NCBI GenBank assembly: GCA_021775475.1
Contig: JAJFHS010000053.1
Location: 108,271-172,270 of the forward strand
Length of the DNA: 64,000 nucleotides
Direction: 5' to 3'
Source: Hyphomicrobiales bacterium
Lineage (GTDB): Bacteria > Pseudomonadota > Alphaproteobacteria > Rhizobiales > JAJFHR01
Shown here in pieces: positions 17,520-28,039 of this stretch (position 1 is its first letter; each line of letters begins with the position of its first letter). The position numbers and the translations under genes were made by a program. The notes beneath the pieces are model-generated. The model ran no database searches. It saw only the letters and a program-made list of their open reading frames with translations, and was not told the DNA's origin.

Positions 17520-19937
17520 TTGCTAATGAGTTCACCCCTTCCTGCCCATAGCTCTGTCGTCGTCATCGGTGGCGGGGTTATGGGGTGTTCAACCCTCTAT
17601 CATCTGGCCAAAGCGGGCGTTAGTGATGCAATTTTGCTGGAACGCAATCAACTGACTTCTGGAACAACATGGCATTCAGCCGCTCAGGTGCGGGCTTTAC
17701 GGTCGACCCGAAACCTTACGGATCTGATCCGGTATTCTGTATCACTATATTCCAGTCTGGAACAGGAAACCGGTCAGGCCACGGGTTGGATCAGCAAGGG
17801 ATCACTTTCTATTGCCACCAATAAAGAACGCCTGACACACATCAAACGACAGGAATCGCTTGCACATCTATTTGGCGTTCCAGCTTTTTCTATTTCCCGC
17901 GACGAAGCTCTGGAACGTTGGCCATTAATGAACGCAGACGATGTCGTTGGGGCAGTATGGTCACCTGAGGATGGGCGGGTCAGCCCCTCTGATCTTTGCG
18001 CAGCATTGGTAAAGGGGGCAAAATCTCGTGGTGCCAAGGTTTTCGAAAACACCGGCGTTACTGGAATTTTGACAAAAGGTGGAAAAGTCGTTGGCGTTGA
18101 AACAAATCAGGGAACAGTCAAATGCGATGCGATTGCCTTATGCACCGGATTATGGAGCAGAGCGGCAGGTGCTATGGCAGGCGCGCAAATCCCGGTTTGG
18201 TCATGCGAGCATTTTTATCTGCTGACCAAACCCATTGCGGGCATTTCCGGCAACATGCCAACTTTATCCGACCACGACAATCACCTTTATATTCGTGATG
18301 ACAGCGGCGGTCTCCTTGTCGGCTGTTTTGAACCCATGGGCAAAGCCATTGATCCTGACCGGCTTGGCGAAGATTTTGCCTTTCAGCTTTTGCCGGAAGA
18401 CTGGGATCATTTTGAACCGATGATGATCAATGCTCTGCACCGGCTACCGGCACTGGAAACCGCTGAAGTAAAAATGCTGCTCAATGGGCCAGAGAGCTTC
18501 ACACCCGATGGATCATTTTTGTTGGGTGAGACGGCTGAAACAAGAGGACTGTTTCTGGGATGCGGCATGAATTCGGTTGGTGTTGCAACTGGCGGTGGCG
18601 CGGGAATGGCGCTGGCCCATTGCATCATCAAAGGTCACACGCCGGTTGATCTGCACGAAGCCGATCCCAAGCGCTTTCCTGATTGTTTTAACTCTGTTGA
18701 AGCTCTTTGCCACCGCGTTCCCGAAGTACTTGGTAAACACTATGAGATAAGTTTTCCCAGTCGGCAGATGTCGACAGGTCGCAACTTGCGAAAAACTTCG
18801 TTGCACGAAAAATGGGAAAAAGAAAAAGCACATTTCGGCCAGTTTTATGGTTGGGAACGACCGCTGTATTTCAGAAAATTAACCGAGCCTGTGATGACCT
18901 TTGGCAAACCGGATTGGTTTGATCAGGTGGGACGCGAGGTTGCTCAGGCACATGAAAAAGCGGCCATCTTTGATCAGTCAACCTTTGGTAAAATTGAGGT
19001 TGAAGGAAAAGATTCCGCGCGTTTTCTCAATCGTATCTGCGCCAACAATATGGACAAAAAACCCGGTCGCGCCATCTATACGGCAATGCTTAATGAGCGT
19101 GGCGGCATCGAGAGCGATTTGACCGCCATCCGAATTGCCGAGGATCATTATCGTCTGTTTGTCGGAACAACTGCAATCCGCCGTGATATGGCCTGGTTGA
19201 GGCGACATCTTGGTGACGCGCAAGTATCGTTACGTGACAGTACACAAGAGTATGCTGTGATCGGTTTAATGGGACCTGATACCGCAGAAATTGCCACGCG
19301 TGTTGGTGCACCAGAACTCAACGAGTTAAAGTATTTCGAAGCCGGTCCAGCTCACATTGCCGGAGCCCACATCCGCGCTGTGCGAATATCCTATGTTGGT
19401 GAAGCCGGTTGGGAAATTACCTGTAAAGCTGAAAATGCCGGCAAGATATATGACGCTCTGCATGAGCATGGCGCTCTGCCAGCCGGGATATTTGCCCAAA
19501 GCGCTATGCGTATAGAGAAACGCTTTTTGGCCTATGGCCATGATCTTGATACAGGTATTTCCCCCCTTCAGGCAGGTCTCGATTTTGCCGTTGCCTGGGA
19601 CACGGATTTCATTGGCAAAACGGCCCTGGAAAAACAAAAAGATATCGGCGAGGCTAATCGCGTTGTGACCATCATTCTCGATGATAAAAATGCGATCCCA
19701 CTTGGCAGTGAACCATTCTATATCGATGGCCACATTGCCGGAAAGACAACATCTGCTGCTTACGGATACCGGGTTGACAGGCCTGTCATAATTGCAGATT
19801 GCAACCATGCAGATGCGCGGACCCAAGGCGCCAGGGTTGACGTTGATATTGCCGGAAAACTCTATGCAGGCCAGGTTACGCTTCACCCTGCATTCGACCC
19901 CATGGGCCAAAGGATGAGAGTCTCGTCGCCAAAATAA
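17520..19937 (+). CDS. Dimethylglycine/sarcosine dehydrogenase-like FAD oxidoreductase fused to a GcvT (aminomethyltransferase) domain
   Basis: N-terminal SVVVIGGGVMGCSTLYHLAKAG (DAO/FAD fold); C-terminal GcvT-like SYVGEAGWEI...; start may be the in-frame ATG at 17526. Confidence 0.88.
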   Translation: MLMSSPLPAHSSVVVIGGGVMGCSTLYHLAKAGVSDAILLERNQLTSGTTWHSAAQVRALRSTRNLTDLIRYSVSLYSSLEQETGQATGWISKGSLSIATNKERLTHIKRQESLAHLFGVPAFSISRDEALERWPLMNADDVVGAVWSPEDGRVSPSDLCAALVKGAKSRGAKVFENTGVTGILTKGGKVVGVETNQGTVKCDAIALCTGLWSRAAGAMAGAQIPVWSCEHFYLLTKPIAGISGNMPTLSDHDNHLYIRDDSGGLLVGCFEPMGKAIDPDRLGEDFAFQLLPEDWDHFEPMMINALHRLPALETAEVKMLLNGPESFTPDGSFLLGETAETRGLFLGCGMNSVGVATGGGAGMALAHCIIKGHTPVDLHEADPKRFPDCFNSVEALCHRVPEVLGKHYEISFPSRQMSTGRNLRKTSLHEKWEKEKAHFGQFYGWERPLYFRKLTEPVMTFGKPDWFDQVGREVAQAHEKAAIFDQSTFGKIEVEGKDSARFLNRICANNMDKKPGRAIYTAMLNERGGIESDLTAIRIAEDHYRLFVGTTAIRRDMAWLRRHLGDAQVSLRDSTQEYAVIGLMGPDTAEIATRVGAPELNELKYFEAGPAHIAGAHIRAVRISYVGEAGWEITCKAENAGKIYDALHEHGALPAGIFAQSAMRIEKRFLAYGHDLDTGISPLQAGLDFAVAWDTDFIGKTALEKQKDIGEANRVVTIILDDKNAIPLGSEPFYIDGHIAGKTTSAAYGYRVDRPVIIADCNHADARTQGARVDVDIAGKLYAGQVTLHPAFDPMGQRMRVSSPK

Positions 19938-20031
19938 AAATATCTGCCAAACACTCAACAGGCTAACCCGGGTTTCTTTTCAAATGTAGCGCGCAATTTC
20001 GAATGGCGCGGCGCGCAACTTCGGATGGCGG

Positions 20032-20445
20032 CAACTTATTGGCAAGGTTGTTGTTACACCTGATTCAAATTTTGATGGTGTGACAATTGATCTGTTCGGT
20101 GATTTGGCGGGAATATTAAGAACCGCTATTGGTGATAAACCAGGAAAAGATCAACAAGAGATTGATTTTAAACAAATAAAAATGGTTCTCGGCCTAGACA
20201 ACCTTCCCTTTAACTCCAAACAGGGTAAGTTGGTGGTGGACGCAGTCATGAGCGAACCCGTCCCGCCCGCACTTTTCCCTGTTATACGGGAAAATACAGG
20301 AAAAATATTCAATTTTTATTCATTTCTGGAAAATTTACCCAAATTTAAGTCGCAATTACAGCGGTTTACAGTTGAATTCCCTATAAAAGATAACAGAGAA
20401 ATTATTTGCCTTAATAGGGAAATCTTTTTGTGGAACAGGGAATAA
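20032..20445 (+). pseudogene. C-terminal relic of a serine recombinase
   Basis: LIGKVVVTPDSNFDGVTIDLFGDLAGILRTAIG resembles the conserved C-terminus of serine recombinases; no N-terminal catalytic domain present. Confidence 0.6.
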
Positions 20446-20557
20446 GTTTCAAAAACTGGGAACGCCTGCGCAGTGTATATTATTAGGTGCCAATCTAGAG
20501 ATTTAATGGTCCCATATACGGGGCCGTGCTAGAGTCCGCACAGAGCTATCAGTCACC

Positions 20558-21079
20558 TTAATAAATATCATCCGGATTGTTTTCAATACTCACAGGACCG
20601 ATGAGTTGGGCGGCAAGAAACAAGCCCCATTCCAAATCTCGTGCGTCATAAACAGAAACATCATTGAGGAAATTTAACGTGCCTTTTGTCCGCCCGTAAA
20701 TGCGAACAGGGATGTTCATCACTGATTTTAGCCCGAGTTCGAAAATGAAATTATGATCATCAAAATTTTCTCGAATGTCCTCTTCCGTCGTACTTATAAA
20801 GGGGCGACCTTCAATCAGAACCTGGCGTCCCCATAGCGTATCACGCTTGCCTTTGCCACCACCCAACGGATATGCGTCCGGATTGCTTGAGTAAATGCGT
20901 TTAACCCGCATACTCTCAGCGTCAAACGCCATGATAGTGAGAAGTTTGTAGTCGATACAGCTTTTGGCGGCATCAGCTACCGAGGCAAAAATCTCGTCCG
21001 GACCTTCCGCTTCGGCAATAGTGCCTGTCAGGCTCATCAGCTGAGCCAAAGTTTGATCGGAGACAGGTTTATGGTTCAT
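20558..21079 (-). CDS. Stand-alone GAF domain protein
   Basis: CIDYKLLTIMAFDAESMRVKRIYSSNPDAYPLGG... GLKSVMNIPVRIYGRTKGTLNFLN GAF-like pattern. Confidence 0.75.
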   Translation of the reverse strand: MNHKPVSDQTLAQLMSLTGTIAEAEGPDEIFASVADAAKSCIDYKLLTIMAFDAESMRVKRIYSSNPDAYPLGGGKGKRDTLWGRQVLIEGRPFISTTEEDIRENFDDHNFIFELGLKSVMNIPVRIYGRTKGTLNFLNDVSVYDARDLEWGLFLAAQLIGPVSIENNPDDIY

Positions 21080-21109
21080 TTTTGAATATTCTCTCAGCTT
21101 ACAGATTAC

Positions 21110-22876
21110 TCATTGGCCTTTTGCGTAACCGGCACGCCGAGGATCGGCCCCGGCTTGCATCGTACCTCTTTCAATATCCACCTGAACGGCACAGACACCA
21201 CCCGCCTTCCAGGTTCCATCTGCCCACCTCTCGCAACTATGGCCACGCGCGTTCAGATCGCTTTTTGTTTCATCATATAATTGCCCTTCTAACATGAGCA
21301 GACCCGGAAAATAGTCATGAGGCGCAAAGGAGGAGGGAAAGCTGTAGCTCGCAAATCGGGGGGCTTCGATTGCTGATTGCATATCCATACCAAAACACGT
21401 TGCATTCAGATAAACCTGCACCATAGCCTGAATTTGCACATCACCACCCGGTGTGCCAAATGTCATAAACGGCTTATCGTCTTTGGTGGCCAGAGCCGGG
21501 TTTGGAGTTAGCCGCGGGCGTTTACCCGGCGCTACCGCATTGATAGATGTGGAAATCCCGCGCGATTGCGACCCGCGCGATGATGGGCATAGCCCGGTAC
21601 CGGGTATAACTTCTGTATCTGCAGAAGTGTCACTTGGAGTTGCCGAAAACATATTTCCGTGAACGTCTATAACGCTGACATATGATGTATCCGCAGAGGC
21701 AGGACCGCCTGCGGGTAATGTATCCTGTGGTTTTGTCGCATGGGCATTTCCGCCACTGATTTCAGCTGTGGAATGAACTGTCTTGTCGTATATTATTTTG
21801 CGCCCTTGCCTGGGGTCACCTGCCGGGGGCATTTCTTTCCAGGCTTTATCCGGGTCTATCAGACTGGCACGTACCTTCAGGTAATCAAGGTCAAGTATCT
21901 CAACGTCAGGCACATCGGTAAAAAGCGGATCAGCGACATAAAATTCGCGGTCCGCAAACACCAGTTTCAGGGCTTCCGTCACATGGTGAATATAATCTGG
22001 TGAGTTATGACCAAGTTGGTCAAAACTCACACCATCGAGCATAGCAAAGGCTTGCGCCAGGGAAATTCCCTGGGACCAGGGACCACAGCAGTAAATTTTT
22101 TCCCCACCAAATTTCACCTCCAAAGGTTCCTCATAGCGAATCTGATAACCGGCCATATCTTCCATCGCCAAAAAGCCACCATGTTGGCGATGATACTCAC
22201 ATATAGTTTTCGCGATATCACCTTTGTAAAAGGCATTGTAAGCGGCCTGCAATCCTTCGGCGCGGCTGCCTTTTGCCGCTTTTTCTTCATCAATCATATA
22301 CTGCAGAGACCCGGCAAGATCCTCTTGAACGAATAGTTCTCCGGTTTCAGGCGGGCGCCCCTGTGGCAGGTAGATGCGCGCATTTTCCCTGGTGCGGCGG
22401 TATCCGGCCTCGTGGTTGGCGATAAACTCGGCAAACACGCCATACGCCGGAAAACCTTCACGGGCATAGCGCGCAGCAAAACCCGCAATTTCGCCAAAGG
22501 CCATCGTGCCAAAATCTTTCAAAGCGGTAATCCAGGCTGCTGGCGCAGCAGGCACGACAGTGCGCAGAATTCCTTCTGGCATTGCGCCGCCAAATTGGCT
22601 TTCAAAAAACTCAACTGAAGCCGCTCGGGGCCAGGTGCCAAGACCGTCAATTGTAATCACCCGACCGGTGTCGGCCATGCGTATCATGATCGGTGCAACG
22701 CCTGCGAAATTCACCAAATCACTATGCAGAACGCTTAAAGCAATACCGGCGGCAACCCCGGCGTCAACAGCATTGCCACCGGTTGAGAGAACTTCATACC
22801 CGGCTTCGGTAGCCAATTGATGCCCGGATGATATTGCAAACTGTCGGGCATTAACAACGGGGCGATGGGGAAGCAT
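21110..22876 (-). CDS. Gamma-glutamyltransferase family protein
   Basis: EVLSTGGNAVDAGVAAGIALSVLHS; TSYVSVIDVHGNMFSATPSD nucleophile region. Confidence 0.9.
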   Translation of the reverse strand: MLPHRPVVNARQFAISSGHQLATEAGYEVLSTGGNAVDAGVAAGIALSVLHSDLVNFAGVAPIMIRMADTGRVITIDGLGTWPRAASVEFFESQFGGAMPEGILRTVVPAAPAAWITALKDFGTMAFGEIAGFAARYAREGFPAYGVFAEFIANHEAGYRRTRENARIYLPQGRPPETGELFVQEDLAGSLQYMIDEEKAAKGSRAEGLQAAYNAFYKGDIAKTICEYHRQHGGFLAMEDMAGYQIRYEEPLEVKFGGEKIYCCGPWSQGISLAQAFAMLDGVSFDQLGHNSPDYIHHVTEALKLVFADREFYVADPLFTDVPDVEILDLDYLKVRASLIDPDKAWKEMPPAGDPRQGRKIIYDKTVHSTAEISGGNAHATKPQDTLPAGGPASADTSYVSVIDVHGNMFSATPSDTSADTEVIPGTGLCPSSRGSQSRGISTSINAVAPGKRPRLTPNPALATKDDKPFMTFGTPGGDVQIQAMVQVYLNATCFGMDMQSAIEAPRFASYSFPSSFAPHDYFPGLLMLEGQLYDETKSDLNARGHSCERWADGTWKAGGVCAVQVDIERGTMQAGADPRRAGYAKGQ

Positions 22877-22922
22877 AATTTTTTCCTAAAACCTGAAGTA
22901 CTATTCACACATGCTTCATAAC

Positions 22923-23810
22923 TTAATCTATCTTGTGCAACTGCTTTATTTTCAGCGGCACTTCCATAAGATCCTGTCCAATAATTATATTGCCATTGAA
23001 AACAGCCTTCATTTCGCAAATCAGGTTTTCCATAATACCGGGGCCGTCGAGCATCGATATACAGTGGGTCAAAACCACCGTTTTTACGTTTGCCCGTTTT
23101 GCGGTCTCGGCAATATCCATGTGATTGCCACAGCCTTGCCGGTATGCGTCACTCGGTTCCGTGCCCGACAAAAAATGACACATGTGGATGAGAACATCAC
23201 AGTCGCGAGCCAATTCAATCATACTCTCCTGAACGCCGCCATTATCGCCTGAATAAACAAGTGTTCCTTCGTCGCTCTCCACCCTATATGCCAGGCACTC
23301 CAGAATTGGTTGAAAATGGAAAGCTTCTCCAACAGTAATGCGCCAGGCTTCCCCTTCAATCTTATCACCAGGAACAACCTCTCGCACTTCAGGTCGCGGT
23401 TTTAATCGCGGCAATATTCCACCGCGCGAAACAAACACATCCTGGCTCACCGGGTGATTGACACGCGATTCTATATCAAGCCCAAAGGCACCCTCTTCAC
23501 CGACCAGCTGTTGGGAAATACGAGCCAGGGGCTGTGGACCGAAAACTTTCAGGTCAGGAATTTTTCCAGCTCCCATATCCCAGTGCTGCAGCACCAACCT
23601 GGGGTAATCCATTATGTGATCATAATGCATGTGAGTGAAAAACGCATGCGTCACATCTGAGGGATGGTGGCCCGCTTCTAACAGCCTGTGTTGGGCACCG
23701 GGGCCATGATCCAAAACAATAACATCCTCACCTATTTCAATCAGATAGCTCGAACTCTGGCGCGTCAGGGACGGCGCTGGCGTACCTGTGCCGAGTAAAG
23801 TGATTTTCAT
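22923..23810 (-). CDS. MBL-fold metallohydrolase (RNase Z-like)
   Basis: LLGTGTPAPSLTRQSSSYLIE, FFTHMHYDHIMDYPRL (HxHxDH), SGDNGG. Confidence 0.9.
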   Translation of the reverse strand: MKITLLGTGTPAPSLTRQSSSYLIEIGEDVIVLDHGPGAQHRLLEAGHHPSDVTHAFFTHMHYDHIMDYPRLVLQHWDMGAGKIPDLKVFGPQPLARISQQLVGEEGAFGLDIESRVNHPVSQDVFVSRGGILPRLKPRPEVREVVPGDKIEGEAWRITVGEAFHFQPILECLAYRVESDEGTLVYSGDNGGVQESMIELARDCDVLIHMCHFLSGTEPSDAYRQGCGNHMDIAETAKRANVKTVVLTHCISMLDGPGIMENLICEMKAVFNGNIIIGQDLMEVPLKIKQLHKID

Positions 23811-23911
23811 ATTTTAATCCTGTTTACCAGATGACCCGGGATATCAAAACTTTCGGTCAAGAAGTGCCAACCCCTGCGAATAAAGTTTCGTTGACGATCG
23901 GGATGATTTAG

Positions 23912-23946
23912 TACTATATAGTAAATAACAATTATACTATATTGTA
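23912..23946. promoter_or_regulatory. Two AT-rich palindromic sites TACTATATAGTA and TACTATATTGTA upstream of the GntR gene
   Basis: Perfect 12-bp palindrome at 23912-23923, near-copy at 23935-23946; 23-bp spacing. Confidence 0.5.
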
Positions 23947-23962
23947 AAGAGAAGTCGCAACT

Positions 23963-24736
23963 ATGAGTGAAATCGCCTTGGATGCATTGGAAGATTTCAT
24001 AGCTGCGGAATCCAAAAACTTGGATTCCCCGAAGTACCTGCGCTTGTTTGAAGCCTTCGCCAAAGGCATCCGTACCGGGCTTTTCAAACCTGGCGAGCGC
24101 GTGCCGACAGAAACCGAGCTCACCAAACGTTTACCTGTCAGTCTCGGGACGGTTCAAAAAGCTTTGGCAAAATTGGTGACGAGCGGATTGGTGGTTCGCA
24201 GTCGCAAAACCGGTACCTATATTGCTGATCGCCGATCTCAGGTTGAAGAAGTATTTGCGTATCGCTTCAAGGATCCCGATACAGGCCAGGTCATGCTTCC
24301 CTTTGTCAGGGTAATCGCCGTTTCAATTGATGAAAACAAGGGCCCCTGGCATGAGGCATTGGAGGTGGATCGCTGCGTGCGGATCGACAGACTGGTCTGG
24401 TTTGATCAGGATCCTCCCGCCTTTTCCAGCGTCTTTTTCGCCTATGAACACGGAGAAGTTTTTCTCGACATGCCTCTGGAAGAACTCCACGGTGCCTCCA
24501 GCCATCGGGTTTTAATTGAGAACTTCAATTTACCCACTCTTCGTATGGAACATAAAGTCGGATGTCGGATCCTTTCAGATCTGGCCTGTAAGCATCTTTT
24601 AATTCCTTCTCAAAGCATGGGCGTCGTCTGGGATATAGAAGATTATTCCTTTCATGATGCCCCCTCATTATTTCAAAGGTTTCAATTACCACCCGGTCAT
24701 CGGCCTGTAGAAATTTCAGAACGTTTTGGTAGGTGA
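23963..24736 (+). CDS. GntR family regulator, paralog of 3604-4431
   Basis: wHTH TGLFKPGERVPTETELTKRLPVSLGTVQKALAKLVTSGLVV; C-terminus PPGHRPVEISERF matches PPGHLPLELSERLE of the other copy. Confidence 0.88.
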   Translation: MSEIALDALEDFIAAESKNLDSPKYLRLFEAFAKGIRTGLFKPGERVPTETELTKRLPVSLGTVQKALAKLVTSGLVVRSRKTGTYIADRRSQVEEVFAYRFKDPDTGQVMLPFVRVIAVSIDENKGPWHEALEVDRCVRIDRLVWFDQDPPAFSSVFFAYEHGEVFLDMPLEELHGASSHRVLIENFNLPTLRMEHKVGCRILSDLACKHLLIPSQSMGVVWDIEDYSFHDAPSLFQRFQLPPGHRPVEISERFGR

Positions 24737-24818
24737 AAAAGGCTCAATAGCATTTGAAAAAGCAACAGGTTTACAACACGAAAACTAAATCAAAAACAGG
24801 ACAGAGGAGAAAATTAAG

Positions 24819-25748
24819 ATGAAATTTATTATCTCAATTATGATAGCCATCGGACTGATGGCCAGTCCAGCACAGGCTCAATGGAAGCCCAACGGGCCAA
24901 TCAAATTCTGGATTGGTTTTGGTGCCGGTGGTGGCACTGACACACAAGCGCGCACGCTCGCCAAAGAACTTGAAAAACTCAAAGGTTGGCGCATTATCCC
25001 AGAAAACAAAGCCGGTGGCGGTGGTACAGTGATGGCTGCCCAACTTAAAAAAGCTCCAGCCGATGGCCAGACAATCGGTTTAGCCATCAACACAACCTTT
25101 GATTTCGCAACTCTTAAAAATGATGCGCTCTCAATTGATGACTTCACGTACATTACCATGACCGCAGGCTCACAAACCGGCATTTTAGCCCGCGCAGATT
25201 CAGGCTGGAAAACCCTGGAAGATGTTGCGGCAGCCTCTAAAAGCGGCACCAAAATCGTTTGGTCAAACTGGGGTGCGTTGGTGCAGGCAGGCTCTGAAGT
25301 CGTCGGCGAAAAACTCGGCATCAAGGTAAATCATTTGCGGATGAAAGGTGGCAAAGCCACGCTCAACGCATTAGTAGCTAAAGACGCCAACCTTGCCTGG
25401 GGTGGCGGCATTCAACGCGGCCTGGTTGCTGCGGGTGAAGTTGTCATTTTAGCTTCGGCTGAGGACAAACCGTTGGTTCAGGCCAAAGACGGCAAGACGC
25501 TGAAAGATTATGGCATTGATCACTATTTCGGTTTTCAATTCCTGCTGGCGGGACCGAAAAATATGAACCCGGAAGCCCGCGAAGCAATCACCAAAGCTAT
25601 ACACGAAGTGTTGTCAAACCCGAATTCAGAAACCCGGAAATTCATTTCCAAACAATATCCGTCCGCACCTGTTTTAATTGCCGGCAAGGAATTGGAAGAC
25701 CGTTTGATGACCAATTACAACGCTAACAAGGCGCTGCTCAAGAAGTAA
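24819..25748 (+). CDS. Tripartite tricarboxylate transporter substrate-binding protein (TctC family)
   Basis: Signal peptide; GPIKFWIGFGAGGGTDTQARTLAKELEK; followed by tctB/tctA-like genes. Confidence 0.9.
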   Translation: MKFIISIMIAIGLMASPAQAQWKPNGPIKFWIGFGAGGGTDTQARTLAKELEKLKGWRIIPENKAGGGGTVMAAQLKKAPADGQTIGLAINTTFDFATLKNDALSIDDFTYITMTAGSQTGILARADSGWKTLEDVAAASKSGTKIVWSNWGALVQAGSEVVGEKLGIKVNHLRMKGGKATLNALVAKDANLAWGGGIQRGLVAAGEVVILASAEDKPLVQAKDGKTLKDYGIDHYFGFQFLLAGPKNMNPEAREAITKAIHEVLSNPNSETRKFISKQYPSAPVLIAGKELEDRLMTNYNANKALLKK

Positions 25749-26353
25749 TGACCTTGACGACCAAAAACCAACGCCCGGCGCGGGACCCATGGAATGTTGG
25801 GTTCGGTGTCGTGGCGTCAATAGCCGCTTTTTTTACATTGCTGATTTGGATCCCCAACGACATCAAGGGCGGTTTCATTGAAATCAATCAGATTGGCAAA
25901 CCGGAACCCGGCGATGCTTTCTTCCCGATAATTCTCGCCAGCCTGATGTTGGTTCTGAGCACCGGGCAACTGGTTGGCGCCGTATTAAGTTCAAAGCCTC
26001 AAGAGGCATCGGGAAAATTAACAGCACATAATCTCAAATTTTTATTTCTGTTCTACACCATCGTCCTGGCGGGGCTGACCGTTATGTATTGGCTTGGGCC
26101 TTTGGTAGTTGATGCATTGCGTTCAACCGGTGTCATCGACAGCACCTATCGCCAGTTGGTCGATACAGCACCCTACAAATATCTGGGTTATGTGGCGGGG
26201 GGCTTTTTAATGACAACAGGCCTGATCGCCTGGGCCGAGGGCTCTATACGACCACAGGCCGTACTAACCGTGGCTATCATCATTGGTGCCCTGATTTTAG
26301 TGCTTGATATATTGCTTTACAATATTCAGATTCCCCCAAACGCGGACTTTTAG
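25748..26353 (+). CDS. Tripartite tricarboxylate transporter small TM subunit (TctB family)
   Basis: Four-TM protein between tctC- and tctA-like genes. Confidence 0.8.
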   Translation: MTLTTKNQRPARDPWNVGFGVVASIAAFFTLLIWIPNDIKGGFIEINQIGKPEPGDAFFPIILASLMLVLSTGQLVGAVLSSKPQEASGKLTAHNLKFLFLFYTIVLAGLTVMYWLGPLVVDALRSTGVIDSTYRQLVDTAPYKYLGYVAGGFLMTTGLIAWAEGSIRPQAVLTVAIIIGALILVLDILLYNIQIPPNADF

Positions 26354-26356
26354 CTC

Positions 26357-27961
26357 ATGGAACTTGTATGGGAATACATCGTCCGTGGCGTTATGGGCGT
26401 GTTCTTTGATGCCAATGGCGCCTTTGATATAATCCCCATGGCAATGGTCTTTAGCGGATTGATGCTTGGTATTGTTGTTGGCGCAACACCGGGGCTGAAT
26501 GGCCCGTTTGCCATGGCTCTGTCCCTGCCCATTTTAATTTCGGTCTTTGGCGTATCCAACGAAGCCTTACTGCCAATCTTAGGCTTCCTCATCGGTTTGA
26601 TGAAAGGGGGAACAATTGGTGGAGCAGTTCCGGCAATTTTATTTAACACACCGGGAACTCCGGATGCTTTTCTAACCACGCTTGATGGATACCCCATGGC
26701 CCAAAAGGGTCAAGGTCTAAAGGCCCTGAAAATTTCACATTTTAGTTCAGCCTGTGGCGACACGTTCAGTGATATTGTCCTTTTCCTAACCGCCCCGGTT
26801 CTGGCGGTGTTGATCGAAAACGTTCTCGATCTGCCGGAAAAATCCGCCTTGATCATCCTGTCACTCTCGTTCATGGCAGCGGTTGCCGGCAAGTCTCCCA
26901 TAAAGGGTTTGATCATTGGCATCCTGGGTATGTTTCTCGCACTCATGGGCTCCACCTTGTCCGGCAATGGCGCGCGCTTAACCCTGGGCATTGATGCTCT
27001 TGGCAACGGACTCCCGCTAACATCAGCGGTGATTGGTGTGCTGGTTATTGGTGAGGTATTTCTCGCGCTTGAAGATACAGCGCGTGATCGCTTGTCCAAG
27101 CTTAAGGCAGCCGTGATCTTGCCGGAGGGTGATAATTCATTCGGCTTGAAAGACATCCGCCAGATCATGCCACGCATTTGCACCTCTGCAGCAATCGGTA
27201 CAATGGTCGGGGCTCTGCCGGGGATTGGCACAACGCTGGCCGCAACACTCGGGTATGACGCAGCCAAACGATTGTCGAAACACCCGGAGAAATTTGGTAC
27301 CGGTTTGCCCGAAGGTGTGGCTGCGACCGAAGCTGCCAACTCAGCTGTTTCCGGAGCCAATCTGATCCCGGTTATGAGTCTCGGTATCCCAGGCAACTTC
27401 GCTGCTGTATTCCTGATACTGGCAGTTGAATCAGTCGGCGACTTTACACTCGGCCCCTCCGTTTTTCGTTTTACAGCGATCAAAGAGATTGCGGACTATG
27501 GGACCATCATCAACAAGGATCTTGTGGTCGCCTTCGGCATCTTCACCTTGATGGTGATGGGTAATTTTTTCAACTGGACTGTAGGATGGTGGTTGATGCG
27601 TTCTCTTGGCATCCTCGCCCGCATCCCCAAAACAATAATGATGCCGGTGGTCCTTTTGATCACACTCACGGCCGTTTATGTGCAAGATGGCGGATTCATT
27701 GCCATCTGGGTGGTCTTGGCATTTGGTGCTATGGGATATGTATTGCGACGGCTGGAGATTTCAATCCTGCCTTTTGTTATCGGCTTCATTTTAGCACCAA
27801 AGCTGGAAGAACTCATTCGCGGGGGATATTCAGCCTCGGGAGGCGATGCGCTGTTTTTACTCAAATCACCCTTGGCAGTGTTCTTCATGTTCACCGCAAT
27901 TTTGATCGTCGTATTCGTCAGCCGTCAATCGGCAGGAAAGTCAGAAAGCCGGAACAGATAG
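26357..27961 (+). CDS. Tripartite tricarboxylate transporter large permease (TctA family)
   Basis: GIVVGATPGLNGPFAMALSLPI; IGTMVGALPGIGTTLAATLGYDAAKRLSK; GIPGNFAAVFLI. Confidence 0.93.
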   Translation: MELVWEYIVRGVMGVFFDANGAFDIIPMAMVFSGLMLGIVVGATPGLNGPFAMALSLPILISVFGVSNEALLPILGFLIGLMKGGTIGGAVPAILFNTPGTPDAFLTTLDGYPMAQKGQGLKALKISHFSSACGDTFSDIVLFLTAPVLAVLIENVLDLPEKSALIILSLSFMAAVAGKSPIKGLIIGILGMFLALMGSTLSGNGARLTLGIDALGNGLPLTSAVIGVLVIGEVFLALEDTARDRLSKLKAAVILPEGDNSFGLKDIRQIMPRICTSAAIGTMVGALPGIGTTLAATLGYDAAKRLSKHPEKFGTGLPEGVAATEAANSAVSGANLIPVMSLGIPGNFAAVFLILAVESVGDFTLGPSVFRFTAIKEIADYGTIINKDLVVAFGIFTLMVMGNFFNWTVGWWLMRSLGILARIPKTIMMPVVLLITLTAVYVQDGGFIAIWVVLAFGAMGYVLRRLEISILPFVIGFILAPKLEELIRGGYSASGGDALFLLKSPLAVFFMFTAILIVVFVSRQSAGKSESRNR

Positions 27962-28039
27962 TCCAGCTTTAAGGAACAAAGACTTAAATCGTGGTGCACT
28001 TTTGCACCGCTACAACACGACAATCGTGCCGTCTAACTG

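Noticed and set aside
19326-19958. 210-aa minus-strand ORF
   Set aside because: Antisense to the GcvT domain of the FAD oxidoreductase.
26710-27483. 257-aa minus-strand ORF
   Set aside because: Antisense to tctA; Pro/Ala/Ser-rich shadow ORF.
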